Source: Bactericera cockerelli (Eukaryota; Arthropoda; Insecta; Hemiptera; Triozidae). Taken from it: 64,000 nt of DNA. Under the pieces are notes generated by a model that had not been told where the DNA came from, made no database searches, and worked only from the letters and a program-made list of their open reading frames with translations. Location: NCBI GenBank assembly GCA_024516035.1, contig CM044960.1, forward strand, positions 18,918,183-18,982,182, written 5' to 3'. Of the stretch, positions 11,501-20,500 are shown piece after piece; within the stretch, counting starts at the first letter, position 1; every line of letters begins with the position of its first letter. The position numbers and the translations under genes are program-made.

Positions 11501-14500
11501 TTTATATACAGATACAGTGAAAGGGTATAATTAATTAAAGGTAAACAAAGTCTGATCAAGGGTCTGATAATGCCTTTGGCATTCTCTTCCGAATGCCAAA
11601 GGCATTATCGAGTTAGTTACCTCCGAACTCTACGACATTTCCCACCCAACCCATGCTGGGTGAGTTTAATTTGGGTAGCTGGTACGATTCCCAGGGAATG
11701 AAGGGTAAAAACAGACCTAATTAGGTCGCAGTGTTAATTGTGAGGGTTTCACTGAAAACCCTTATTCTTATCTGACCTGGTTGCAGGATTTTCAGTGAAA
11801 CCCTTACAATTAACACAGCGACCTAATTAGTTCTATTGTGACTAGTTGATTCTATTTTGGTTTTAACGTCCTGACTGAGATAGATATTCAGGACGGGAGT
11901 TTTACCCTCCTTTCGCTGGGAATCGTACCAGCTACCCACATTAACCTCACCCAGCCTAGGTAGGGCCTACAACAGATAATAATAGATCGATATTAACGAA
12001 CCAGATTTTCTTTCTGCAGGCTACGCAGGCAGCAACGGTGCCAGCTCCAACAGCAACCAGAGTGATTCTGACCAGGAGGAGAGCAGCACGCCGCCCCAGG
12101 GCGCCCCCTCCCGGCCCCCCTCCAAGCCTGAGCCCCTGCCCGAGATCACCATCACCCCCCGCACCCCCACCCTGCTCGAGTCCTCCCCCCCGCAGTCCCC
12201 CCACGTGGGCTTCAGCAAGAGCAGCATGTCTTTCTTCAGCAGCCCGGGGGGCGAGTCAGCAGGCGCGGTCACCGAGCCCAACACCAGTGAGTACAAAGCC
12301 CTATTTTTCTTTCTGACCAAAGTTAACCAAACGGGAAGAAAATGAACCAAACTGGAAGCAAGTCATTTTTCTTTTGGAAGAGAAAAAATTTCCACTTCCA
12401 AAGTTAACCAAAGTGGAAGTAGAAATTTCTTGCTTCCAGTTCTTTTATAGGTTAAGTCCATTGTTTATCTTTAAAAGTAACCAAACGCATTTTTCTTTCA
12501 CGAATGACCTTGGAATAAAATGGAAATATTTGGAAAAAACCTAACCTGGAAATGTTTTTTGGTTAGATAGAAAAATACGACTCAAGTAGTGGCCGTGGTC
12601 GAGTGGAGTAGCGCACCTGGGGTCGATTCCCAGCAGCGCAGAAATTTTCTGGATCTCCAGGGTGCATTCATTCCTCGAGAGGAAAAATGAGAACCTATTT
12701 TTTTTTTTTTTTTTTTTTCACGGAGAAACCTCCATTATACAAGTACAATTAGTTATGTAAATAAAAAAATACAAAGAAAGTAAAAAATGTCTAAAAATGC
12801 AAAAAAAAAATTCTACTTACATTTGTGAAAATTTTGAGATGGGGTTAATGACACTAATACAATAATATAAAAACATATCTAGCCATAATAACATATCTAT
12901 CCATAATAACATATCTAACCTATCTGTATTCATAGCGATCAGTGATGGAATTACAGCAAGGACTAAATGGATGTTCAAAAAATGATGAAATTTGGAGACT
13001 CGTAATGCTGAGCTATCCACCATTGCGATAGTATATAATACCGTAATAACAATGAATACCACATAAAAGTCATTTTCATAATAAGAACTCACGATCAAAA
13101 CACGTTTTTGAGTCTCTTCTAACTCTAAATTTACAAAATTCAATTTGTTTTGTTACTGCCTCCTGACTACAAAATCTGATTTTGTCCTAGCTTGAAAGTT
13201 GTACGATCGAAGACTTTGCTTTTGGAAAAGTTATTCATTATACATGGTAGAGATTTCCTCAGGCATTAATTCCGCCCTTTGTTTTTCATGTAAATAAATT
13301 TCAAAAAAGAGTTTACTACTTCTTGTATTCATGTCCTTCATACTAATAAACAATTCAACAGTTGGTTATCGGTGTGATCAGTATCAGTATAATCAGTATA
13401 AACAGAAGAGTGAGAAGTTGTACTAGATGTACATGAATATCAGAACATACCTGAACAGCTGTTTCGAGCTTATTTGCTCTCATCAGCAGGTAATACTGAG
13501 TATCCATGCCATCAACTAACCTCTCTATTTTAATCAGTATAAACAGAAGAGTGAGAAGTTGTACTAGATGTACATGAATATCAGAACATACCTGAACAGC
13601 TGTTTCGAGCTTATTTGCTCTCATCAGCAGGTAATAGTTCTGAGTATCCATGCCATCAAAATGATCATTGGGGCTTCTCTTGTGTGACTCTAACGGCTCT
13701 AACCAGTTTATAATAATGAAAAAAAGTTGGTTACCTCTACTAACGTTGAAATGTTTCGCCTTTCCCAGACGGCCGCTTCTCTAACCAATTTATAATAATG
13801 AAAAAAAGTTGGTTACCTCTACTAATGTTGAACTGTTCCGCCTTCCCCCCAGACGGCCGCCTCCTGTGGGACTTCCTCCAGCAACTGCTCAACGACTCCT
13901 TGCAGCGCTACACAAACTACATCGCGTGGAAGAACCGCGAGTCAGGGGTGTTCAAAATCGTGGACCCGCCAGGACTGGCCAAGCTGTGGGGCATCCAGAA
14001 GAACCACCTGTCCATGAACTATGACAAGATGTCGCGGGCCCTGCGCTACTACTATAGGGTCAACATTCTGCGCAAGGTCCAGGGCGAGAGGCACTGCTAC
14101 CAGTAAGTTCCGATCCAGATTTTTTTTTATTAAGATGAGTGTTTCACAGCCGTTTTTATTTCGTAGCCATGAAACAGGAGCTACTGTAGACGCTTGTGGT
14201 CTGTGTTGTAGCCTGCCCATCCCGTAGTATGCCTCACCTCTGATGGGCGAGAAGTGACAAAATATTCCCAATTAGGTGCTGGGTCAACACGAGCGCACCG
14301 GAAGGTATCCCTTACAAACAATTGTAACCAAATTAAGAATACAAATTTTTGTCGGCGCGGGGGTTCGAACCCGGGACCTTCCGCATGGCAAGCGAGTGCT
14401 TGACCACTGAGCTAATCGCGCGCTTTCTCAAGTTCCAAGTCAGATAATTACTGCTCTTTTCATCAAGGAAGTGTGTACCATTACTTTTGAATAGTAAAAA

Positions 14501-15436
14501 TACAAGTTGATCAAACTGATCAGAGCTCCTCAGTTCAGAGTTTACGTAAGGGAAGAAATCTTCAGGTAACGATCAGATTTCAAATAGTAAAAAAACTAAT
14601 CATGCAATGATGGCCCGAATTACAAACATAGATAGGTACAAATGTCGCTTGAGTTAAGGGTACACTCACTTTTCGTTCACAATTTGGTACTCCTGTGTCG
14701 AGAACCTTAAAAATGCTGCACCGGCATAGTTGAGGGGAAAAGTTTTGTTTACACTTTTCACCTCAATGACCAATAGACAGCATATTGTTGCTGAGTGTTG
14801 GAAGACCAAAATATTGCACTCAGTGGGATCCCGGCCTAACAATAATGTAACAGGTGAATTCTAGTTTTCTTCTTTGATACCGTGCTCTCTAACTCTAAGG
14901 TGTCACCCTTTCACTTCCGCAGGTTCCTCCGCAACCCGAGTGAACTGAAAAGCATCAAGAACATCTCGCTGCTGCGACAACAGATGAACACCTCCTCTGG
15001 CGGCACGGGCTCTGCCCCCTCCACCCCCACCACACCCACATTCACCTCCCCCTTCTCTTCCTCCCCCACCCCGCCCTCGCGGCACATCAAGTCTGAGCCG
15101 CTGGATAGCGACTATGTGGACGAGCCCACTGACCTCAGCATAGGCAATGGCAGCGCCAGGGAGGCCTACATCCGGGACAGGGAGAACTACAGGCACAACA
15201 ACCACAGAGAAGGCAGGGAGTATCTCGACAACAAAGCCCTCCGTGCGGAGCTGGAGAAATACGACTCGACCAGTATTAAACTCGAGTATAACGGACATGG
15301 TAAAGATAGTGACAACAATAACACCTCTATGCATCTTCAGTTGAATATTAAGAATCAAAATATTTCGAGTCCCCAGGATTTGACACTGTCCAAACACGAA
15401 TCTGTGCACTATGAAACCACCCCCTCCTACGCTTGA
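8582..15436 (+). CDS. aop: Anterior open (Yan), ETV6-family ETS transcriptional repressor, seven coding exons
   Basis: Coding exons: 8582-8810, 9283-9390, 9969-10156, 11036-11198, 12020-12286, 13853-14102, 14923-15436. All junctions are GT-AG, phases agree, and the product is 572 aa. The start at 8582 follows an in-frame TAA in the same exon (acceptor at 8566) and has an ACAATG context. Domains: Pointed/SAM about 80-150 ([20 protein letters not shown], then [10 protein letters not shown]), which in Yan/ETV6 self-associates; Ser/Thr/Pro-rich linker 150-318; ETS DNA-binding domain about 320-408 ([34 protein letters not shown]) nearly identical to my recollection of Drosophila Yan. The C-terminus carries an IKSE SUMO-type site (457-460), a PTDLS CtBP-type motif (470-474) and PQDLTL (552-557). 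In Drosophila, Yan is a nuclear repressor opposed by MAPK and Pointed; many SP/TP sites here fit that. EIF1AD lies convergently downstream. Confidence 0.95.
9604..9668 (+). mobile_element. tRNA-like SINE head in aop intron
   Basis: GCTGAGTGATCAAGGCATC resembles box A and GGGTTCGAAACCC is a good box B. It lies in the intron between the two Pointed-domain exons. The following body is not recognisable. Confidence 0.55.
9783..9948 (-). mobile_element. SINE family A, complete copy abutting aop exon 3
   Basis: The SINE occupies 9792-9936 on the minus strand and is flanked by TTTATATTA at 9783-9791 and 9940-9948. Its tRNA-like head (box A region TAGCTTGATGGATAAGG, box B GGTTCAAGTTG) and tail match the 35.5-kb copy over its full length. 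Only about 20 bp separate the distal target duplication from aop exon 3 (9969). Confidence 0.88.
10225..10265. repeat. Dispersed repeat fragment
   Basis: The stretch around GAATATACCTTGTTTATACTG is found inverted at about 40793-40840, where it is followed by two further partial copies of TATATTCTATT. No element boundaries could be set. Confidence 0.55.
10414..10468 (+). mobile_element. SINE family A, head fragment
   Basis: Matches the tRNA-like head of the 35.5-kb SINE (ACCGACCTCAGTAGCATGAT, then GGAGGTCGGTGG) and breaks off at box B, where a foldback repeat begins. Confidence 0.8.
10472..10650. repeat. Foldback plus tandem AAAGGGACTTTTA repeats
   Basis: CTGAACTGTAACATTTAAAA and its complement face each other around AGTCCCTTTGTAAAGGGACT. 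Then come further direct copies of TGTTACAGTTCAGAGT and AAAGGGACTTTTAGTAATTG. It lies in the intron between aop exons 3 and 4. Confidence 0.8.
11566..11609. repeat. 19-bp perfect hairpin in aop intron
   Basis: GATAATGCCTTTGGCATTC at 11566-11584 is the exact complement of 11591-11609 with a 6-nt loop. Each arm also contains the smaller palindrome TGCCTTTGGCA. Confidence 0.85.
11636..11965. mobile_element. Inverted duplicate of SINE family C body
   Basis: The right half (about 11860-11960) is the body sequence also found at 45.2 and 55.5 kb (motifs TTTTACCCTCC, GGGAATCGTACCAGCTACCC, ACCTCACCCAGCC). The left half (about 11650-11705) is a partial inverted copy. The inner parts GACCTAATTAGG and GGGTTTCACTGAAAA are also inverted around a centre near 11785. 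It lies in the aop intron before exon 5. Confidence 0.8.
12590..12722 (+). mobile_element. SINE family G, tRNA-derived, short
   Basis: GGCCGTGGTCGAGTGGAGT (box A) and GGGTCGATTCCC (box B) are close together, so the anticodon region appears deleted. A T-run ends it. Related heads lie on the minus strand at 26.3 and 63.1 kb. Confidence 0.7.
13441..13498 (-). ncRNA. Hammerhead ribozyme, type I, copy A
   Basis: Minus-strand elements in order: stem I 5' strand UACCUG (13492-13487); core CUGAUGA (13486-13480); stem II GAGC/GCUC with loop AAAUAA (13479-13466); GAAA; a very short stem III (ACAG against CUGU, or AC/GU with a 4-nt loop); GUU cleavage triplet; stem I 3' strand CAGGUA (13453-13448). Predicted cleavage lies between 13454 and 13453. 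The outer stem I helix is weaker than in copy B because three bases are missing. Confidence 0.82.
13582..13642 (-). ncRNA. Hammerhead ribozyme, type I, copy B
   Basis: Same core as copy A: UACCUG (13633-13628), CUGAUGA (13627-13621), GAGC-AAAUAA-GCUC (13620-13607), GAAA, short stem III, GUU, CAGGUA (13594-13589). Beyond an internal loop, stem I continues as CAGAAC (13642-13637) paired with GUUCUG (13587-13582). That gives the bulged stem I that contacts loop II in known type-I hammerheads. Predicted cleavage lies between 13595 and 13594. The H17 position is U rather than the commoner C. Confidence 0.85.
13699..13862 (+). promoter_or_regulatory. Tandemly duplicated 3' splice site of the aop ETS exon
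   Basis: Two copies, offset by 82-84 bp, of a segment with branch site, pyrimidine tract, AG and the first bases of exon 6. Upstream acceptor: AG ending at 13768, branch sequence TACTAAC. Downstream acceptor: AG ending at 13852, branch sequence TACTAAT. The acceptors are 84 bases apart and the intervening reading frame is open, so the upstream site would add 28 codons immediately before the ETS domain. The Yan-like junction (N followed by GRLLW) supports the downstream acceptor as the ancestral one. Confidence 0.85.
14116..14425 (-). mobile_element. SINE family B, tRNA-Gly-like head, full length
   Basis: The minus strand begins with a tRNA-like head: GATTAGCTCAGTGGTCAAGC (box A), an anticodon loop TTGCCAT that reads GCC (Gly-like), and GGGTTCGAACCCC (box B). 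A body of about 230 bp follows (CACTTCTCGCCCATCAGAGG, CTGTTTCATGGCTACGAAAT), ending in an A-rich tail at 14118-14135. Other copies lie at 25.1, 37.9 and 52.6 kb. It is antisense to aop in the intron after the ETS exon. This is not a functional tRNA gene. Confidence 0.9.
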
Positions 15437-16380
15437 CCCAAAGACACTGAGGGTGATGGTGATTTGTAAACAAATCTCGTGTCACGTCATTGACTTTATC
15501 TTGCTATGACAGTGGTTGTATTGACGGTGCGATCTTAGTGTGTTGCGATGCGAATCGTGTGGAGATGGATTGATGAATAAAAGTTTCATTAAAATTCCAG
15601 CGATAATCAAATACGTTTGGAAACACTAAGCATTCACCTTCGTGTTTCAGAAAGCATTTACAACAATCATAAATGCACTGTAAATTAACCTATATTAAGA
15701 TGCATTTTCAATAGTGGTGTATCATTTTACATTATCGAGAGTCTAAGAAAATTATTTCAGTTTTTAAACTAAAAATTAATTAGACTGCGAATTCATTCAT
15801 AATCGGAAAAAAAATTAAAAATTTCAGTTTTTAATTCTTCATATTGGGTTTTGATCATTTTAAAAACTTTACTCCGTTCAAATCTTTGCACTAATGATTG
15901 ATTTCAAATGTTGGAAGAGTTATTTTGTTTCATCTTACTTTTGCTTAGGTAGTTTTTTTTTTTTAATTTAAAGAAACTTGGTTTCATTGACCATTTTTTG
16001 AGTTTCTCTTGCTATTTTGTAGGTAATTTTTTAGAGTAGATATTTTATCTTAAAAAATAATTTCTTCTAACGTAAATAAATTAGATTTGAGAAAAAATGG
16101 AAACCACTGCGCAACAAGTGGTCAATTCTCAACGAATATTTCCACAACTACATTATCAAAATTCACTATCAAAGAAAGAGACATAAATTAATCCAAGAAG
16201 TTTTTCAATTTTATTACCTAAATATTTTATTAATTGGTTACCAATTTATTTATTTTTATATAATTTTATATATTGTACTTTGTTAAAATTAATTGATAAG
16301 TTTAACTTTTGATGTAGATTTGGACAGAAAATAAATAAGCTAAAATGTATAGAATGTTTTATTTTTGTTATTGTGATAAT
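15437..16380 (+). other. aop 3' untranslated region
   Basis: AT-rich, with no ORF. Poly(A) signal candidates are AATAAA at 15576-15581 and at 16330-16335; the second is followed by a GT-rich run at about 16355-16374 and is the better candidate for a long form. Confidence 0.55.
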
Positions 16381-17042
16381 ATAATATAACTTGCAGACTA
16401 TATATGCAAAAGAACTTATAATTTCGGTTAAAAGTAAATATTTGAACGGATTTATAATTATGCCTTTGATTGCGAGCTAATGTTAAAACATATATGATAC
16501 TTCTTGAACATTTCGTGTTGCGTTGTCTTTGAAAGAAAACGTTTAGATGATTTTGTCAAAAAGAAACCAAGTAACTTTCCCCCGACTAGGTAATGTTTTT
16601 ACTCCCAAGTAAAACCGTATGTAATTACATGACTAAGCTCAATTCATGAAAAATGAAGGATATTGGATGAATTTTAGATAAGAACCCTAGTGGTTTCATG
16701 TTTGAAAAATGGTCAATTAGTTTTGAAAGAAACATGGAAGAAAACAGATAATGTTGCAAATAACTTGTTGATCTCAAATATGAAAATAAAAATAATTCAG
16801 TAAGATAAGATAAATTTCTTTTTTCTGTAAAATATAAAATTTTAAATTGAGAAATAAACAAAGATTTATTTACTTTTAGTGTACAAAATTTAAACTTTCT
16901 GTGTTTTGTATTTTCTTCTCAATTAAGACTAAATCGTGAGCATGGTTTTCTTTCACCGCACAAGGTTCAGAAGTGATCATTCTCATGTGACAGAGGGAAT
17001 GGAAGTGTTGTCATGGTAATACGTAGCCAAGAGTACCTCCGT
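16381..17042 (-). other. Convergent gap; EIF1AD 3' end
   Basis: No coding exon. On the minus strand AATAAA (16870-16865) lies about 175 bases past the EIF1AD stop and is the likely poly(A) signal for that gene. Confidence 0.45.
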
Positions 17043-17968
17043 CTAGTCTTCTTCACTGGAGCTTGATTCAATTACCTGTTGATTTCGCCTGTTAAGATTT
17101 CCGTTGAGGAGATCGCTATCACTGTCCTTATCACTATCACCATCAGGCGACATTCGCTCGCTCAAAGGACTATCCTGCTTCGAGTTGTCTGTGAAAGGCC
17201 ACGAGTTTTGCGCCTTCAGAAAGTGAATGTACTGTTTGTTCAAGATCTCATGGATTTCGGCTTTTACCTTGTTTCCTTCCTCTGTGAAAGTGAAAAATGG
17301 CGATCAAATATTGTGTGAGGCAAATAACAACAAAGAAAATTCTTTCGGTGTCAATAGATCTACTCGGAATTAATATTTTTTCTCTCTTCATGACACCACA
17401 GATATTTCATGCAGGAAGGAACTATAATCTAAAACACGGAGCCCACCAAAGACTGTTGAGTGCTAGGGATCATTATTAAAATCTTCTTTTAAAAAAAATT
17501 CATTTAAAGAAAGGTAATTCCAGACCGATTCTGTGAAAGACAAGTTTTTGAACCGCGCTTTCAAACCTTTGGCTTGTAAGCATGCGCCAGAACAAAGAGT
17601 GCCTACAGCTTACTGACGTCGGTAGCTTGATCGATAAGGTGGCGGACTTATCTGGAGGTCTATGCACAAGTTGAGTAAATATTTAGTAAAGCTATTTTTC
17701 TTTCACAAATATGATTTTAAATAAAAAAAAACTACAACTTACCAATAGGTTTCACAATGACAAAGTCCCCAGGCTTGATCCAGATGTTGTTTCGAAACTT
17801 TCCTGGCATAGACACGAAATACGTTTCCCCGGAATGTGTCTCAATCTGATGCAGATTATTCCCTGAATTCTGAGTGATTTTCACAATGCGGTTCAAATCT
17901 TCTGGGACACAAAAATCTCGAGAAAGCAACTCCTTCTGGACGTGCTTTTTCTTGGTAGCTTTAGACAT
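17043..17968 (-). CDS. EIF1AD: Probable RNA-binding protein EIF1AD, eIF1A-like OB-fold, two exons
   Basis: Coding exons on the minus strand are 17743-17968 and 17043-17281, joined by GT-AG with matching phase (CCT ATT G | AG GAA). The product is 154 aa. It begins MSKATKKKHVQKELL and has an S1/eIF1A-like OB domain about 20-95 (RIVKITQNSGNNLHQIE, FVSMPGKFRNNIWIKPGDFV, then IHEILNKQYIHFLK). The C-terminal tail is acidic and Ser-rich, ending SSSSEED, as in the family. EIF1AD proteins resemble translation factor eIF1A and are reported nuclear; the biochemical role is poorly defined. It is convergent with aop. The single 461-bp intron contains a SINE head fragment. Confidence 0.95.
17610..17680 (+). 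mobile_element. SINE family A, head fragment in EIF1AD intron
   Basis: TAGCTTGATCGATAAGG followed by GGCGGACTT matches the family A head. Box B is mutated (GAGGTCTATGCACAAGTTGA). Confidence 0.75.
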
Positions 17969-18892
17969 GACTCTCTTGGTGCTATCGAGTAGATAACGAT
18001 ATTTAAGTGATTTAAATTATAACTCGGGTCGTTTACAATTGACAGTAAAGTGACACATTGCTGGGTTGATAACAGGTAATCAGAAAGGTGATTGTTACGT
18101 AGATTTAATTGAACAAGAAATCAGAACTAGTTTGTTTCTAGTTGTTCTGGCATTTACTTTGATATTTTGCTTGTGAGAACACCACGGGACCTGTGAAGAA
18201 CCAGAACACTACAGGTCAATAAATTTTGTTCTATTTTAGTTTTAATCTCTTGAGCTTGTGAACAATTATTATGTATTTATTTCTTACAAGAGTGTAGATT
18301 TTACTATTACACTCGGAACATCATGTAAATTTTAAAAATAATAAATAGTATATCCAGCAACCAAAGGAGCTCAATACTCGTAACTTGGGGTAGGAAATCT
18401 TGCAGCCATGATTCTTTACCAGTAGGGACATTTTTATGTACAAAAATGATTCCTCAGTTGGTATTCAAACCCCCAAACTCCGGATGAACTTACATCTCTA
18501 CCACGGAGCTCAAATGTGCCTAATGATTAGATCATTTAGATTACTCCCAAGCGTTACTTCCATACTTGAGATGAAAAATAAATGCCAGTAGTTAAAAAAA
18601 TGATTTCTTGTTTAAAACGTAACAATCATCAAATGTTTTGCTATTTCCTTGTAAAAAAGTTTGAGAGAGAAAAATACCTGACCAAGGAAATGATTAGATC
18701 TAGTTTTCAAATTTTTGACACAAAATATATTTCTCAAATAAAAATCAGTACATCAAAAAGGTATTAAAGTCTCTAAAATATATGAAGTCTTGAATTTAAA
18801 TGCAAAAATCAGAAGGAGCACCATGAAATTTTGAGAAAATGCTCGTATCTCTTTTTTTTTCTTCTTTTTAGATCAGAGCAATTCACATCAAT
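17969..18892. other. Gene-free stretch upstream of EIF1AD
   Basis: Holds the presumed EIF1AD promoter, with no clear core element recognised. A degenerate tRNA-like SINE head lies on the minus strand at about 18445-18515 (box B-like GGTTTGAATACC). No coding exon seen. Confidence 0.45.
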
Positions 18893-19320
18893 ATACAGCG
18901 TGGCCCTAGAGTTATGTTCACCAGAAATAATTTCATTCCTATTTGAAATACTGAAAAAGAATAAAAAAAAAAAAAAATGCGTCTTTCCTTATTTTAAGTT
19001 GTGGTTATATTAATGGTATTTTTTTATACAAGGTGTACCAGAAGTAGATTTTTTGGGTGTCAACTTTCGATTTTCTATAACGCAACGTCTAATTATACAA
19101 AATTGTGTAGAATTCTAAGGGGAATGAGAATATGAAACAAGAAATAGGGGTTCTAATTTGAAAATCGAACACTGACACCCAAAAACCCTACTTTTGGTAC
19201 ACCCTGTACAAAAAATACCATTAATAAAACCGCAACTAAAAATAAAGAAACACGCGTTCAGTATTTTAAATAGGAGCGAAATTATTTCTGGTGAACATAA
19301 CTCCAGGGCCACCTTATGTA
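18893..19320. mobile_element. 428-bp nested foldback element
   Basis: Arms of about 170 to 190 bp: GTGGCCCTAGAGTTATGTTC on the left faces GAACATAACTCCAGGGCCAC on the right. Inside lies a second, tighter inverted pair beginning GGTGTACC at about 19032 and ending GGTACACCCTGT near 19207. No ORF of its own. It looks like one foldback element inserted at the centre of another, or one long palindrome with a divergent middle. Confidence 0.85.
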
Positions 19321-20500
19321 CTTTTTTCTTAGCAAGAGGAGTTACTTAGCGTACTCCCTTCCAAATATCAAAATCGGAGCAATTGGTAAGAAAAAGGTGC
19401 TATTGGAAATTGGAGTACGCCAAAAACTTGAGGAGCTCATAATAATTGTATCTCAATAATGATAAAACTTGGGAAGCTTTAATTCTAACAAATATTTCTC
19501 TTGCTGTCTAGATGTACAATAAGAGGAGTTTGATCGAAATTCCAAAGAGTTTAAAACCTCAGCTCTGATAAAAAAAAGAGACAAACACTTTTGCGGTGAC
19601 TTCATGCTGATGTTAACAGCTATTGTTTGCGTTGATTAACTATAGACTGGTTTAATCGTGAACTTAAATGACCACAATATTAGCCATCTGAAAAAAATTA
19701 GCCTGAGTGGATGTTATAAGATGTAATTTATAATTTATAATTACATCCAGAATACCATCTGATTGTGTATAAGTTGGTATTTCCTAATTAAACATGTAAA
19801 TGAGCAAATTGGGCTTCTGCTAGTAACTTGTAACATGAGCGAGCTCTGAGCGCTATCGTTGATAGTTGTTGAGTTATCAAAACTCACTCAACGAAACAGA
19901 AAGTACAGAAAACTATGGAAGATTTTGTCACATAGTATTACATCCGAGAATATCTAAAAAATAAAATGATTTAGTAGTGAATCTCAGAATATATCGATAA
20001 TTTTATATCGCCAATATAACCCTTAATAAGGCTGCGGTAAGTATATTACCACCAGATTTCCCGCCAATAAGACGAAATCCTGGATTCATAACGATTTTTT
20101 TCCCCTCCACTGATTTTGATAATTGATGTGTTTCCGTAATTTCACCATCTACACAATGGGACCATCTACAGAATGTCTCCGTAGATGGTATTAATAGGGA
20201 ATGTCTTAATAAGGCACAGGGTCCATCCCTGCCCTATTAACGATTTGAACCATTCACGAGGATGTAGTGTGTCCATAACTGGCTACACTGCCACAGTTTT
20301 TATTGTGAACAATAATGTTCATAAAATTTTTTTGCAATGCATGCAATTGAAAGTACTTAAAAAAGTAGTTAATTACATTGTAAAGTAATATGGATAGTAT
20401 GAACTTTCATATTAATGATAATATAAACTGCTAGGTACTCGGTTTGTCTGAATCATAAATCACAGTCACGTGTTTTCTCAAATCTGATAGAATCTTATTT
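19321..20500. other. Gene-free stretch; PolG1 3' end
   Basis: No coding exon. Minus-strand AATAAA at about 20303-20298 is a candidate poly(A) signal roughly 200 bases past the PolG1 stop. A small palindrome (ATAATTTATAATTTATAATTA) lies near 19733. Confidence 0.45.

Larger units (their letters stand above)
13379..13660 (-). mobile_element. Tandem hammerhead ribozyme repeat (retrozyme or Penelope pseudo-LTR type)
   Basis: Two nearly identical units with a 141-bp period plus a partial third, read on the minus strand. Each full unit carries a complete type-I hammerhead core. Such tandem hammerheads are known from Penelope-like elements and from metazoan retrozymes that make small circular RNAs. 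No reverse transcriptase is encoded nearby, so the copy is non-autonomous. It is antisense within the aop intron, so aop pre-mRNA carries only the complement. Confidence 0.8.

Noticed and set aside
13720..13852. Alternative translation start of an ETS-only protein at the ATG at 13798
   Set aside because: The ATG lies in the intron between the duplicated acceptors; without a promoter there, the in-frame codons are better explained as an alternative exon extension.
14353..14425. Possible functional tRNA-Gly gene
   Set aside because: It continues directly into a dispersed SINE body that recurs at three other places, and the acceptor-stem ends do not pair as a mature tRNA.
14903..15409. 168-codon antisense ORF opposite aop exon 7
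   Set aside because: Shadow of a GC-rich coding exon.
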